Shown in pieces: positions 1-9,226 of a stretch of DNA of 64,000 nt. The notes beneath the pieces are model-generated. The model did not search any database and was not told the origin of the DNA. It saw only the letters and a list, made by a program, of their open reading frames with translations. Source of the stretch: Hesseltinella vesiculosa (lineage: Eukaryota; Mucoromycota; Mucoromycetes; Mucorales; Cunninghamellaceae); assembly GCA_002104935.1 (NCBI GenBank), contig MCGT01000021.1, positions 1-64,000 on the forward strand. The letters run 5' to 3'. A program made the translations under genes and the position numbers. The first letter of the stretch is position 1, and each line of letters starts with the position of its first letter.

Positions 1-1440
1 AGTTGTATCCACGGGTCCTGTTGGTACAATACTGCACCGAGGCCGTGTTGTGACGCATCCGTGGCTACCTTGAAGGGCCACTGGAAGTTAGGGTAAGCGA
101 GTATGGGTTTGCGTAGTAGCCGAGCCTTAATTTCTTTGAAGCATTCCGTATGCTTGGGCGTCCAGTTACCCGGTACGTCCTTGCAGTTGCGAAGGTCATC
201 AAGTGGACTGGTCAGGGCAGACATCGAAGGCACGAACTTACGGAAGTAGTTGGCGAAACCTAGGAAGCTACGAACCGCTTTCTCTGATCGAGGGATAGGC
301 CACTCATCGAGATTGACAAGCTTGTTTGGTCTATTCGGACACCCTGTTTGGAAACTTGGAATCCAAGGAGTGTGACCGAGGCCTGCGCAAAATGACATTT
401 GCTTGCGTTCAAGATCAGGTTTGCATTGGTCAGTATGTCTATGACCGTGCAGATGTGTTTTGTATGTTCATCCAAATTCCGAGAATAAATGATAATGTCG
501 TCTACGAAATTGAGTACAAAATCTTTGTGCTTATGGAGCAAGATCGACATGACCCTCTGAAATTTGCTTGAGATAGATTTTAAGCCAAAAGGGCATCCAA
601 CAAACTTGTACTGCTTGTTCTGATATGTAAAAGCGGTCTTATGTTGGTGCGGCTCATAAATCTTGAAGCGATTAAATGCGCTTTTGAGATCTAGCGTGGA
701 GAATATAGAGCATCTCTCAGCTGCTCGAAAATGTCGTCGATGATGGGTAATGGAAACCGATCATCAGGCAATAGACGGTTGATGTGTCGAGGATCTAAAC
801 AAGGGCGCATGTCTGTCTTGTTGCCTTGTGCGTCTTTTTTTGGCGCAAAGGTAATAGGTGAATTCCATGCGGTGTCCACTTGTGTCATTTCTTGAATGAC
901 AAGATCGTCGAGACCGTCCTGAATGAATTTTTCCATCCGTGAGGATAAAGCCCAAGGTACTGTGTACTGGCGCTTGTATGCCGTTTTGCCTGGCTCAGTG
1001 TCGAGATGAACAACCGACTCTGGTACGTTGCAAAACGTGCCCTTCGTATGGCTTGATTTCTTGCCATGAAAGGTTCAATGGTAGCCATCATTCTTGTCCT
1101 TTCATGCGAGCTTCCCACTGGTGAGTCATTAGCCACTGGGTGGATCACGTCCTCTTCAACTGGTGTAATGCGTTTTCTTATTTCGTCTGCGTTGTAGGAA
1201 GCGTGCCATCTGGGTAGACCAGTGATTGCTATACCAAGGTCAGACATTACATCCATGCCGATGGTGATTATTGTGCCTTGAGGCATGTCCATGACCTCAA
1301 AAACGCAATGAACCTCGGTGGTGTCGGTTTTGACGCATAACCTTTCTGTAGTCCCTAGTCTCTTGGAAACAAGACCTTCAACAGCGAGATGGACGAGCCC
1401 TTCAGCTTCGTAAATTTTGATTTTATTACGGAGCAAAAGA
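1..1440 (-). pseudogene. Gypsy A Pol remnant: protease tail, RT, start of RNase H
   Basis: Three overlapping reading-frame pieces together give a gypsy Pol. Around 1200-1440 is the end of the aspartic protease (IGMDVMSDLGIAITGLP). Around 690-940 is the start of RT (AWNSPITFAPKKD, then CLDPRHIN). Around 300-520 is the RT catalytic motif FVDDIIIYS followed by the thumb. The first ~100 bases resemble the RNase H start (ATDAS followed by GAVL). The frame breaks between the pieces, near 690 and near 550, make this copy inactive. The relatives in gypsy B (32195-36855) show the same order without breaks. Encoded products would act in the virus-like particle: protein cleavage and reverse transcription. 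Confidence 0.85.
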
Positions 1441-3348
1441 TTGGCTAATGGAGCTATGTGTGGCTCCAGTGTCCAAAAGTGCCATTGTCTCAATGCCTGT
1501 ATGGTAATGGGAAAAATATATTTTCAGACATCGGCGCTTGCTCCCTTTTTGTTTTCTTTTTTGTTTTTTTACACTTGACATTCTGAAGAATATCGGTGCA
1601 TCATGCTTTTTACCTTTGGAATCTGTTTCCATTGGTTCTTCATCGTCACTTGGCAAGGCGTCCCTATAATTGGGTTTCTTGTCCGACGATGCTCTGGGCA
1701 TGTTATGACCGGAAAGCTTGAGGTGGGAACGAAGTGTATACTTGTCCCGGAAGTGACAACCGCAAAGTGTGCATTGCGCCTCCATGGCCCGACTGTCTAC
1801 GATGTATCGTCTGGCGTGGGGGTTCTGCGAGGGCTTCTTGGCGAAGCTATACGGCTGCTTAGGCGATGGTCGATTGCGAGCGCTGAACGAAGTCTCAGGT
1901 CTCGTATCTTTGCCATGCTTGTACCGTTTGCTCGCTGAATCGTTGTTGCTCCAGCATTCCGACTTGGTATGGGCGACCCGATTGTTGCCGTGACGATCAC
2001 ATAGATCTTCCGGTCTGGGTTCGTCCCGACGGCGTTTAGCACTATGCCTGCTCAACTGCTTCTTGTTCAGTGATTTTTTCTGACTGGAAGCGGTACCGTG
2101 ACGCTCTGGTTCATGGCTACCATACAGTTTGTCATAATTCCAGGCGGCACTAATGGCGTCCACCACTTTCGTGACTTCTGTCAAGGTGGGAGCTCCTTTC
2201 GCTGAATCAGCTAACTCGGCTGTTTTTAGATGCAACGCTCTGTAAAGGGCCCGATTTGTCTTGGTGGACTCGATGAACGCTTTGGCTGCCATGGGATCTT
2301 TGTCCTTTTTTGCCGCAATAGCAGCGATACGCCAACGCTTCAGGTAATCATCCACAGATTCAGAACGCCTGATCGTCATGGATTCATACTCTTTCAACAA
2401 GCGATTGTTCATCGACGGCTTAGAACCGAAACAATCAGTCATCATGGTCTTGACTCTAGACCATGAGAGGTTGGAAAGCTTAGTACCCTTCCCTTTCTTC
2501 TTCTTGACGAACTCAATAAAACTGGTATACTGGTCATAGTCAAGTGAGATTTGGAGGACGCTCTGCCAATTCTGGTTCAATGCTTCAGTAGTGAGCTGTG
2601 CCTTGCCTTGTAAAGCATAGAAGTATTCGTCCATGGACTTATACTTGCTTTGGCTTTGGTCATCAGGGGAACCATCTGTATCCATGCCGATTAGGCGCAA
2701 TGCCGGTAATACAGCTGGAATGACAGGTTTGTTCCTAGGAACATCTTTTTCCTTCTTGCATTTTGCTTCTTCAGGTATGGACTCTGTTCGCAAGCAGGCG
2801 ACAATGGTCTCCAGTACCTGGATATGATCCTTGATATTCAAGATATCATTCCTCACTGCCGCAAGCCTGGTTGGGTCAGTGGGTCTACTCTGACTGATCG
2901 TCAGGTAGAGTCTGCCTTTGGCCGCAAGCTCCTGTCTAGCAGCAGCGAGGGCTTCGGCAAAGTCACCATCTACCTCGATGATGGGAGTGTGTGGGGCGGG
3001 TGCCTCCTTCATCACGACATCATCGTCTACCTCTTGGAAAGGTAGAGCGGGGGAAGGAATCCGAGCCATGGCAGAGATTGGGCTGCTCTCCGTGGAGGAG
3101 GCGTCACTCTGCTCGAGGACATCAGTTCCACGGGCCTTTTTTGTTTGTACCGGTGTGGTACCCACCACACCGTGCCGGCCCTCAGTTTGCTCGGGAGCGC
3201 GTACTCTTCTTGTAGAGCCGCTGGACGAAGTAGCCATTGTTGGGCTACTGGGGATGGCCGGGAAGTCGGCCTCCACAAAACCATCAGGGATGGGAGAGTT
3301 AGCTCTTCCCATGCGGGCAGGTTGAGAGTTGTTGTTGTTATTCATCAT
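1426..3348 (-). CDS. Gypsy A Gag with protease start, copy 1 (frameshifted end)
   Basis: The 640-codon ORF encodes the structural Gag protein and runs into the aspartic protease. The first ~220 residues are Ser/Pro/Ala-rich and probably disordered. Residues about 235-420 match the retrotransposon Gag core (MDEYFYALQGKAQ and LKRWRIAAIAAKKD segments). Near residue 450 there is a C-X2-H-X6-H-X4-C knuckle (CDRHG then KSEC). Near 523-545 there is a classical C2H2 finger (CTLCGCHF followed by SHLKLSGH), which is unusual in a Gag. The protease active site LDTGATHSS lies near residue 625. Compared with copy 2, the last ~30 codons are shifted by small homopolymer losses. The start is the first ATG after the LTR leader. 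Confidence 0.85.
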   Translation of the reverse strand: MMNNNNNSQPARMGRANSPIPDGFVEADFPAIPSSPTMATSSSGSTRRVRAPEQTEGRHGVVGTTPVQTKKARGTDVLEQSDASSTESSPISAMARIPSPALPFQEVDDDVVMKEAPAPHTPIIEVDGDFAEALAAARQELAAKGRLYLTISQSRPTDPTRLAAVRNDILNIKDHIQVLETIVACLRTESIPEEAKCKKEKDVPRNKPVIPAVLPALRLIGMDTDGSPDDQSQSKYKSMDEYFYALQGKAQLTTEALNQNWQSVLQISLDYDQYTSFIEFVKKKKGKGTKLSNLSWSRVKTMMTDCFGSKPSMNNRLLKEYESMTIRRSESVDDYLKRWRIAAIAAKKDKDPMAAKAFIESTKTNRALYRALHLKTAELADSAKGAPTLTEVTKVVDAISAAWNYDKLYGSHEPERHGTASSQKKSLNKKQLSRHSAKRRRDEPRPEDLCDRHGNNRVAHTKSECWSNNDSASKRYKHGKDTRPETSFSARNRPSPKQPYSFAKKPSQNPHARRYIVDSRAMEAQCTLCGCHFRDKYTLRSHLKLSGHNMPRASSDKKPNYRDALPSDDEEPMETDSKGKKHDAPIFFRMSSVKKQKRKQKGSKRRCLKIYFSHYHTGIETMALLDTGATHSSISQSFAP

Positions 3349-3390
3349 TGCAGTTGAGGTTGTTGATTCGTGAATATTCGTAAAAAAAAA

Positions 3391-3565
3391 TGTGGGTATA
3401 CGAGATTCGAAGTGGTTGTTTTTAATATGATTTGAAAATCAGATGGGGAAGAAGAGGGAATCATAACAGAGTCCTCTGACTGTGACTAATAAATATTGTG
3501 TTACAGGCAGGGGCTCAGTAGTTGCACAAGCTATGTGAGGGCGGCTGATTGGCTTCAAGTTCACA
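3391..3565 (-). repeat. LTR A, 5' LTR of gypsy A copy 1 (175 bp)
   Basis: On the plus strand it runs from TGTGGGTATACGAG to GGCTTCAAGTTCACA, so it has TG...CA termini. It is nearly identical to 21858-22032. Shorter versions are solo LTRs at 8104-8239 and 39749-39885. The LTR is short for a gypsy element. The gag start codon lies about 40 bp downstream in element orientation. Confidence 0.88.
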
Positions 3566-4992
3566 GGAATGAAGAACTAGCCTCTAGACTGCCTTGCCGA
3601 AGTTGAGGAAATAAAAGCGGTGGGAGAGGATCGGTCAGGGGACAACCGAGATGGTTGGGCACACACCAGGACAGGATACGGTTGAAGGGGTGGAGGCGGG
3701 AGGAAGAGGTATTGAGGAGGGGAGAGAACCAGCGGGCTTGTAAAGCATGGGCTTGATGAGAAGCGTCGAGGAGGGCGAGGCCACCGAGTCGCCTAGGAGC
3801 ACACATGGTAGCATAGGAGATAGGAGGGGAGATGTTCCTATTGATAAACCGGCGACACAAGCGTATGACATGTGAATACAAAGGGGGAGGCAGTGGGCGG
3901 TGACGAAGGAAATACCACAGCTTGGACATGATAAGCCTGTTCCATACCGTGGTCCGTCCGAGAATGGAGAGATTGCGGGAGGAGTGGAGAGCACAGGCAC
4001 GTTCAATTTTACCAAGGAGTTCCGTTTGGAACCCGAAAAGTTGTTGTGCGGTATGAGCAAGCGGGAGACCAAGGTAGACGAAGGCCGAAGGGCTGGAGGA
4101 GGTTAGCACGTCGTCTGGGGCGATGTCATGGGCAGCCAGAGATGACGCCAGTGACTCAGGAAGCGGGTCACCAGAGAGCGAGACCACCGCCGTCTTCTGT
4201 GGGTTGATCTTTGCGTTGGAGGCGAGGCCATAGCGTGCCAGAAGGGTAAAAAGTTCATCAACTTCAGTTGGAGGCTGGGTGATAACGAGCTGGTCGTCCG
4301 CATATGCCAAGAACTTGATCGGTGGAGGAGGTGGAGGTACATGGGGTGAGTGAGGGTCGTATGGGGTGGAGCGGTACCATTGATAGCCAGGCAAGGCTGG
4401 TGAACCCTGGATAGACCAGATAAGTGGCTCCATTGCCAAGTTGAACAGCAGAGGGGACAGAGGGTCGCCTTGGCGCAGACCTCGACGTTGGTCAACAGGA
4501 TCAGAAAGTGAGCCATTGACATTGATCTTGATCTTGGTGGAACTGAAGAAACCTGTGACGGCTGCCACGAAGGAAGAAGGAAAGTGGAGGTGGTGAAGGA
4601 CGGACGATAGGTATGACAGGTGAACACGATCATACGCTTTCTCTTGGTCTAGGAGTAGAAGTGCACCGTTGGCATGTGAAGATCGGGCATCGTCCATGAC
4701 CATGCGGGCCAGCGCGCCATTTTCCCCTATGAACCTGTCCCGGATGAAACCAGATTGATTGGGATGGACCAGACGTTGACAGATGGGTTGGAGACGTGCG
4801 GCAAGGAGGCGGGTAAAAATCTTGGCGTCAGTGTTGATCAGGGAGATTGGGCGCCAATTGGACAATAGGGACAGGTTTCCTTTCTTGGGCAGCAGTGATA
4901 AGGCAGTGATCGACCATGACGCAGGAAAGAGGCCTTCCAACAGAACTTGGTTGTAGACTGTGGAGACCAGAGAGGCCAGCGGGGGATACGCT
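3566..4992 (-). pseudogene. LINE-type reverse transcriptase fragment, divergent family
   Basis: A 459-codon frame (3561-4940, with homology continuing upstream to about 4992) encodes a non-LTR reverse transcriptase: LSNWRPISLINTDAKIF, LLLDQEKAYDRVH, RRGLRQGDPLSPLLFNLAMEP and the catalytic FLAYADDQLV. A Pro-rich insert (PPPPPP) precedes the YADD motif. The protein differs clearly from the other LINEs of the window and uses a more GC-rich codon set, so it is a separate family. The endonuclease and the C-terminal zinc finger are missing. The stop codon lies inside the adjoining LTR A, so the fragment was cut when gypsy A arrived or by a later rearrangement. Confidence 0.85.
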
Positions 4993-5020
4993 AGCTACAA
5001 CCGGAGGATGGAGTATGGTA

Positions 5021-5113
5021 AGGAAGAAGAAGAAAAGGAAATTTGGTCGTAACTGAATAATAAAGCGACATCCGACGGAATGTCGACAATCCAATTGCAG
5101 CTGGATTAACTGT
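5021..5113 (-). repeat. Divergent LTR B fragment
   Basis: The stretch from AAGGAAGAAGAAG to GCTGGATTAAC aligns with the middle of LTR B (5915-6020, 31453-31550), including AATAATAAAG, the CGACATCCGACGGA block and GTCGACAATCCAATTG, with several substitutions and small gaps. It has neither terminus, so it is an old or recombined remnant. Confidence 0.65.
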
Positions 5114-5180
5114 AGCATGCGCTCTAGCTAAGACGTGAACGGTGTATAGAATGTTTGTCTCTTTCGTGCGTACTGTATTA

Positions 5181-5362
5181 TTTTTTTTGTATGAAAGGGA
5201 GAGTCATTTATTCACAACATGGAAAATTCAATTATATACAAAAGCGAGCGGGAACAAAGGAAACCAAGCATTCTGGTTTGTGGAGGGGGGGGGTACAAAC
5301 AACGTTGAGAGAAAACCTTTTGGTGGCATCAAGACAAGGGCAGAATCATCTTTTTCAAGATT
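5181..5362 (-). repeat. Short retroelement X, copy 1 (probable LINE 3' end)
   Basis: The sequence from the T-run at 5181 to about 5362 matches 41175-41347 in reverse orientation at high identity. Read on the minus strand it ends in a poly(A) tail preceded by AATAAATGACTC, the layout of a 5'-truncated non-LTR retroelement. A short reading frame (PPKGFLSTLFVPP in this copy, PPKDFLPTLFVPP in the other) runs through both copies and may be the ORF2 C-terminus of an otherwise absent LINE. Clear target duplications were not found. Confidence 0.6.
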
Positions 5363-5412
5363 AGACGTGACACAGGGGCGTAACGTGGCATACTGTAAAA
5401 GTACACACAAAC

Positions 5413-5740
5413 TTTTTTTTTTTGTATAAAAAAAAGAGCCTTCGATTTATTATGCGTTTTTAGCCTTCGTAATAAGAAGCAGATTGATCGTGACGCCATG
5501 AAGTTAGGATAGCTTCATGTGACCAAGGACGGTCATTCATAATACATGAGAAATGTTGACGCCATAGTACCAACATTCCCCAGGCTAACGGGGGGAAGGA
5601 AGATGGTGCCGGACGAGATTCGGGACGGAGAATCCATTTGGCTTTGTTGTGCAGGACGTAACGCATTTCTTTGGTGGTTGCATTCTCGAACTGGATTGGT
5701 TTTTTAACATCTATGGCGATACTAGTGCGACCTGGGTTGG
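5413..5740 (-). mobile_element. 5'-truncated LINE 3' end with 13-bp target duplication
   Basis: The insertion is flanked by AGTACACACAAAC at 5400-5412 and 5741-5753, an exact 13-bp direct repeat. Inside, the minus strand encodes an ORF2 C-terminus (QFENATTKEMRYVLHNKAKW, then AWGMLVLWRQHFSC) like the end of LINE II (26420-26890), with an internal deletion between the two blocks. A polyadenylation-like AATAAATCG and an A-run close the 3' end. This is a dead-on-arrival target-primed insertion into the tail of the tRNA-like repeat next to it. Confidence 0.8.
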
Positions 5741-5753
5741 AGTACACACAAAC

Positions 5754-5867
5754 AGAACAAGACACGTGGCATAAAAGCACACACAAACAGAAAACAAGAC
5801 ACACGATCTGGGGTCGAACCCTGGACGGGACAAGACATAGGAGGTGTTCTGGCCATTCGACCATACG
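5754..5867 (-). repeat. Probable tRNA-derived SINE head and repeat tail
   Basis: On the minus strand an A-box-like TGGTCGAATGG (5853-5863) is followed 32 nt later by a B-box-like GGTTCGACCCC (5810-5820), the spacing seen in tRNA genes. A T-run follows about 20 nt later. I could not fold a convincing acceptor stem, so a working tRNA is unlikely and a tRNA-derived SINE fits better. Its tail contains two ~42-bp imperfect repeats (CGTGGCATA...CACACAAACAGA), the first now split by the LINE fragment at 5413-5740. Its 5' end lies beyond the LTR at 6135-6150 and interrupts a LINE ORF1. Confidence 0.45.
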
Positions 5868-6134
5868 TGTAGAATACGTCAATGATCGGACCAAAAGGTG
5901 AGATTTTATTGAGTATTCAGATGAAGAAGAAGAAAAAAGATAAATAAAGTCGTAAAACTAAATAATAAAGTGACATCGGACGGAGTCCGAATGTCGACAA
6001 TCCAATTGCTGCTGGATTAACCGATACTCATTTTTTGTGAGTCAATGGTGCTCGAGAACCATTGACTGATGTGAACTGCGATCTTTTCTGCTTTGTTTAG
6101 TAGATGATCATCTCACTTATGCTCGTATTTTACA
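5868..6134 (-). repeat. Solo LTR B with 5-bp target duplication ATACG
   Basis: The 267-bp unit TGTAGAATACGTC...CTCGTATTTTACA has TG...CA termini and exact ATACG duplications (5863-5867 and 6135-6139), the hallmark of LTR-retrotransposon integration followed by LTR-LTR recombination. It is almost identical to the 3' LTR of gypsy B (31398-31663). It carries an inner palindrome TCAATGGTGCTCGAG...CCATTGA. It landed a few bases upstream of the A box of the tRNA-like repeat. Confidence 0.92.
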
Positions 6135-7805
6135 ATACGTCACCCCCCGCTTTGATGTCTTCAGGAACCTTGGTTGGCTTGTTGATTTCCAGACGTGAGA
6201 AGACCCTGTCTTCTTTGTTATAGGGTGCGCAGCGTTGCGCTCTGGATCTCTCTGTTGATGGCTTGGTTTTGGACAAGCTCGCGGCCTCAGATTGGGTGTT
6301 GACTGTCTTGGGTAGCGTCTTCACGGGTCTGTGAATCTTGGGCGTCAGTGGGGACGTTTGGGACTCGCTTGGGTTTGACATGGTTTGGGCCTTTCGTTGG
6401 GCTGGTTGATCATCAGTCATCGTCGTATCCACTGAAGCATCAGTTGATGGTTCCTCTTCAGCCTTGGTGGCTTCAATCTCGAGCATTTCCTCATCTTCAG
6501 GTGACAGTTGGTACCCCTCCTTCCCTGGGACAGGGGTATCTTCTTTTACCGGTTCGGTAACTGCCTTGTGGGCCAAAACTTCATTGGTTCGAGGAGACTC
6601 CTTAGGCACCATGTTTCCGGCTGCCTGGGTCAAGGTTCCTTGATATTCCACCTTGGAAGTGGTTTGCTTAGCCATATAAGCGTCGATAGCTTCTGTCTCG
6701 TTGTACTTTCTTGCCTTGGGGCAAAAGCGGGCGAAATGTCCTTTTTCTTGACAGCCAAAACATTTAGCGTCGATAAGACGTGGGCAGGACAATTTAACGT
6801 GTCCAGCCTCCCTACAGAAAAAAACACACTGTCTGGGCTCCTTTAAAGGCTGCAGGAGCGTGGACTTTCCATGTTGGAAGATACAATGAGCGCTGAAGGG
6901 GTTGCCAGGTAATCCCCTCTACTGGTGTGATGTCCAAGGTCACCGATACATCTCCTTCGAAATAACCATCGTTGGTGGTATGAAAAACACACGGTTTGGA
7001 ATAAGTGAGACCAAAAAGTAGTGTTTTTATTCTCGAGAATGAGATTAGGAAAAGAAGAGAGGTTGTAATAGAAGTTGAGAATTTATAGGGGAGACGGAGA
7101 TTGCAATCTAAGATGACGAATGGGATGAGAGGACCGATGATGTGAGACGTGCCAATAAATGAGTGATACCCTTTTTTTTTTTTTTTTTTGTATTAAACAG
7201 GTGGTTTTTCGTACCCTAACTACTTTGCCATAGTAGCATAGGGATTTTTTGAGACCATCTACTATCTCTTCGTCAAACAGATTGCAGGGGATTTGACCCA
7301 GAGACACGTTCTTTAAAACGTCCCCTTGATCTTCCGAGTTCACCAGAGTTGCCTTGTATTGGATTCCTTCATGCACGACTCCTTGATGTAATGCCTTCTC
7401 CGTGTCTTCCAATTCGGCAAATTCTATTTGGATAAGGAGAGTCTCCCTATTCATAGATCCATATTGGGAGATGGGGCGTACTCCGTTAGCCCTGAAGGGA
7501 CCGATTTGGCTTTCCAGTAGCTTATAAGCTTGGACGTTCGATTCAAAGTCTTTTGCTTTGAATGAAAAGAGCACTGAGCCGGGCATCAGTCGATTCTGCG
7601 TAATGGCCATAGCTCTCTGGTTTAGCCATCTGCCGTTCAAATCACCTTCAAAGATCACTTTGTGTTCAAGGACGGCCTTGACACCTTTCTTGTCAGTTCT
7701 CGATAGCATATGCGGAACCTTCGTCATCGTCAGACTTTTCTTGACGACTGTCGACCAACCTTCTAACACCCCTGGGGTGTCAGTGTCCATGTCAGTAATG
7801 GTCAA
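6135..7805 (-). pseudogene. LINE family III ORF1 (nucleocapsid-like), split by LTR C
   Basis: Read on the minus strand from 7805, this is the ORF1 RNA-binding protein of a LINE. An N-terminal region (LEGWSTVVKKSLTMTKVPHM) and a middle domain (KDFESNVQAYKLLESQIGPF) match ORF1 of LINE III at 27087-28475. The frame breaks at the insertion of a 221-bp LTR C (6979-7199) and resumes as GYFEGDVSVTLDITPVEG. Two zinc knuckles follow (CVFFCREAGH... and CFGCQEKGHFARFC) and then an acidic tail. Apart from the LTR the frame reads through. The 3' end was cut by the SINE-like repeat and LTR B, whose first bases supply a stop. Confidence 0.85.
6979..7199 (-). repeat. Solo LTR C with 5-bp target duplication GGTGG
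   Basis: A 221-bp unit flanked by GGTGG (6974-6978 and 7200-7204). Other copies are 10268-10488 (duplication AGGTG), 51531-51738 (duplication ATACG) and partial ones at 9977-10009 and 43681-43760. In forward orientation it begins TGTTTAATAC plus an A-run and ends GTTTTTCATA; the 51531 copy ends TTTTCACA, giving canonical TG...CA ends. It contains AATAAA. The 5-bp duplications point to an LTR integrase rather than a SINE. Confidence 0.8.
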
Positions 7806-7872
7806 TATAATTAGAAGTTGTTAAGAGTTTTGTTCGTACGTTGATGTATGAAACTAACGGTAGAAGTATGCA

Positions 7873-7918
7873 CGCTTAAAGTTTTATCCTGAAAGTTGGA
7901 GGAACTTAAGCGAAAGAG
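7873..7918. repeat. GCTTAA hairpin repeat, copy 1
   Basis: CGCTTAAAGTTTTATCC, a short spacer and GGAGGAACTTAAGCGAAAGAG form an imperfect hairpin of about 46 bp. Similar units lie at 12456-12501 (mirrored at 13141-13186 in the palindrome) and 38490-38540. See findings. Confidence 0.55.
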
Positions 7919-7922
7919 CCTT

Positions 7923-8103
7923 TTTTTTATTACGCGAAAGAGAAGTTCGGGATGGAATGGACTTGGTAAGGTGGTCTAGTAGGGTAGAGCTCCGCTTTGC
8001 TGGTCGCGGATAGGATGCACCGGATCTCACTTGTGGAATTGGACCAGGAGAGGGCAGGGTTGCTGTCGATTATGATGATTGCTTTTCTTGTGTTGTGAAG
8101 GCA
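7923..8103. other. Unassigned spacer
   Basis: No supported gene. The minus strand has a Pro/Ser-rich open stretch but no family signature. It lies between the 5' region of the LINE ORF1 and a solo LTR A, so it is probably an old retroelement leader. Confidence 0.4.
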
Positions 8104-8239
8104 TGTGGAAATACGAGATTCGAAATGGGGTTTTTTATATGATTGGAGGAAAAAGAGAAAAAAAATAATATTGTGTTACAGGCAGGGGCTCGGTAGTTGC
8201 ACAGCTATGTGAGGGCGGCTGATTGGCTTCGAGTTCACA
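8104..8239 (-). repeat. Solo LTR A, internally deleted (136 bp)
   Basis: The unit TGTGGAAATACGAG...GGCTTCGAGTTCACA matches both ends of LTR A. It lacks most of the inner block containing CAGAGTCCTCTGACTG found in the 175-bp LTRs. No convincing 5-bp duplication is visible, so flanks may have been rearranged. Confidence 0.8.
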
Positions 8240-8530
8240 TAAGCCTCCACAATGTTTTCGAAAAATTTGTTGGTGCAGTGAGGAGGACATTAGAGGGGTC
8301 CAGTGCTGCTTCCAGTATGCGTTCTGCATCACTGATTGTATTTCAAAGGCTGGCTTTGTTGCTCCAAAAAAGGTGTCTTTTCCAGGTGCCATGTCAACAC
8401 CTCTTGGAATGGTGACATTGCAAGTTCGTTTTGCAATTTCAGCGTACGAGATGAGTGTTGCCTTCCTCTGTCAATAGTGATCACTCCTAGATGATGTAAC
8501 ACTAATTGTTGGTTGCCTTGACTTGATGAA
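8240..8530. other. Unassigned ~290-bp stretch
   Basis: A minus-strand frame (to 8392) begins DMAPGKDTFFGATKPAFE. This vaguely recalls the N-terminal part of a LINE ORF1 (KDGFFGGSG in 38839-39198), but the similarity is too short to call. There is no other sign of a gene. Confidence 0.3.
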
Positions 8531-9226
8531 ATGACTGCTAACAAGGACAAGATTTACCCCACGTGCCCACCGAAGCAAGCACATGCTATCCACCGGGTCA
8601 CGGCAGCCCAATGGCGCTGGTTCTGGAAACACCCTGTGTTAAATACGCACCGGCCAGACGCGGGTGAGCTGAAACGAACCATGCCTGCAGATGCGGAAGA
8701 GGCCAACAAGAGGATCGCCTTACACCATGCCGGGAGGGAACACCCCAGCCAGCTTCTGGCACCTGCCATACCAGAAGACACTGACGACCCAGAAATCACA
8801 GGGGACGAGGACAAGGAGGCGGTAATGTCGGAAGCATCCACCGAATCATTGATAGTCGACAACACATCCAGGAGCCACCCTTTGGAACCCATTGTAGATA
8901 TGGATGACGTTCAGCTAGATCACCCGGAAGACAGTGATCTGATCCGCCAAGTCAAACTAAAGCACAAGAATGCGGACGGTCAGCGAGATGCAACAGATGG
9001 GACAGCGGCATCCAAGCATGCTTCATACGTAGTCGGTACTTCTATGAAGACAGACGAGCCCGAGGAACTCATGGACTCGACTGATGAAGGTGCAGCTGAA
9101 CTTGCACCCCCATCAAAACGTATCAACAGCCCACGAGCCAAGATCAGTGCGGGACCATCAACCAGAACACAGCGACCCCGAACCACGCGCCCGGAAAATG
9201 GTGCACAGTTTAATGTGCGTCAATGA
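8531..9226 (+). pseudogene. LINE family IV ORF1, C-terminal part
   Basis: The frame encodes an acidic, Ser/Thr-rich tail (PEDTDDPEITGDEDKEAVMS) with a Pro/Arg-rich end, ending in CAATGA where the TGA overlaps an ATG by the ATGA arrangement. The same overlap occurs in the sister fragment at 38267. The knuckles expected in a complete ORF1 are missing, so the element is 5'-truncated. The first residues (CPPKQAHAIHRVTAAQWRWF) contain a possible Cys/His remnant. Confidence 0.65.

Larger units (their letters stand above)
1..3565 (-). mobile_element. Ty3/gypsy retrotransposon A, copy 1 (cut by left window edge)
   Basis: The element reads on the minus strand: LTR (3391-3565), Gag, aspartic protease, reverse transcriptase and the start of RNase H, with the rest lying left of the window. 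A second copy at 19594-22032 is nearly identical over the shared part, including the intergenic leader between LTR and gag, so the family has been active recently. Copy 1 is damaged by several single-base losses around 1430-1560 that shift the frame between Gag-protease and the rest of Pol. The order protease-RT-RNase H and the 5-bp target duplication of a solo LTR of the same family (39749-39885) place it in Ty3/gypsy. Confidence 0.9.

Noticed and set aside
2918..3325. Plus-strand frame of 135 residues
   Set aside because: It is the antisense shadow of the Gag N-terminus and is repeated at 21388-21795 for the same reason.
5800..5870. Functional tRNA gene on the minus strand
   Set aside because: A and B boxes are present, but no seven-base acceptor stem or clean anticodon arm could be paired by hand.
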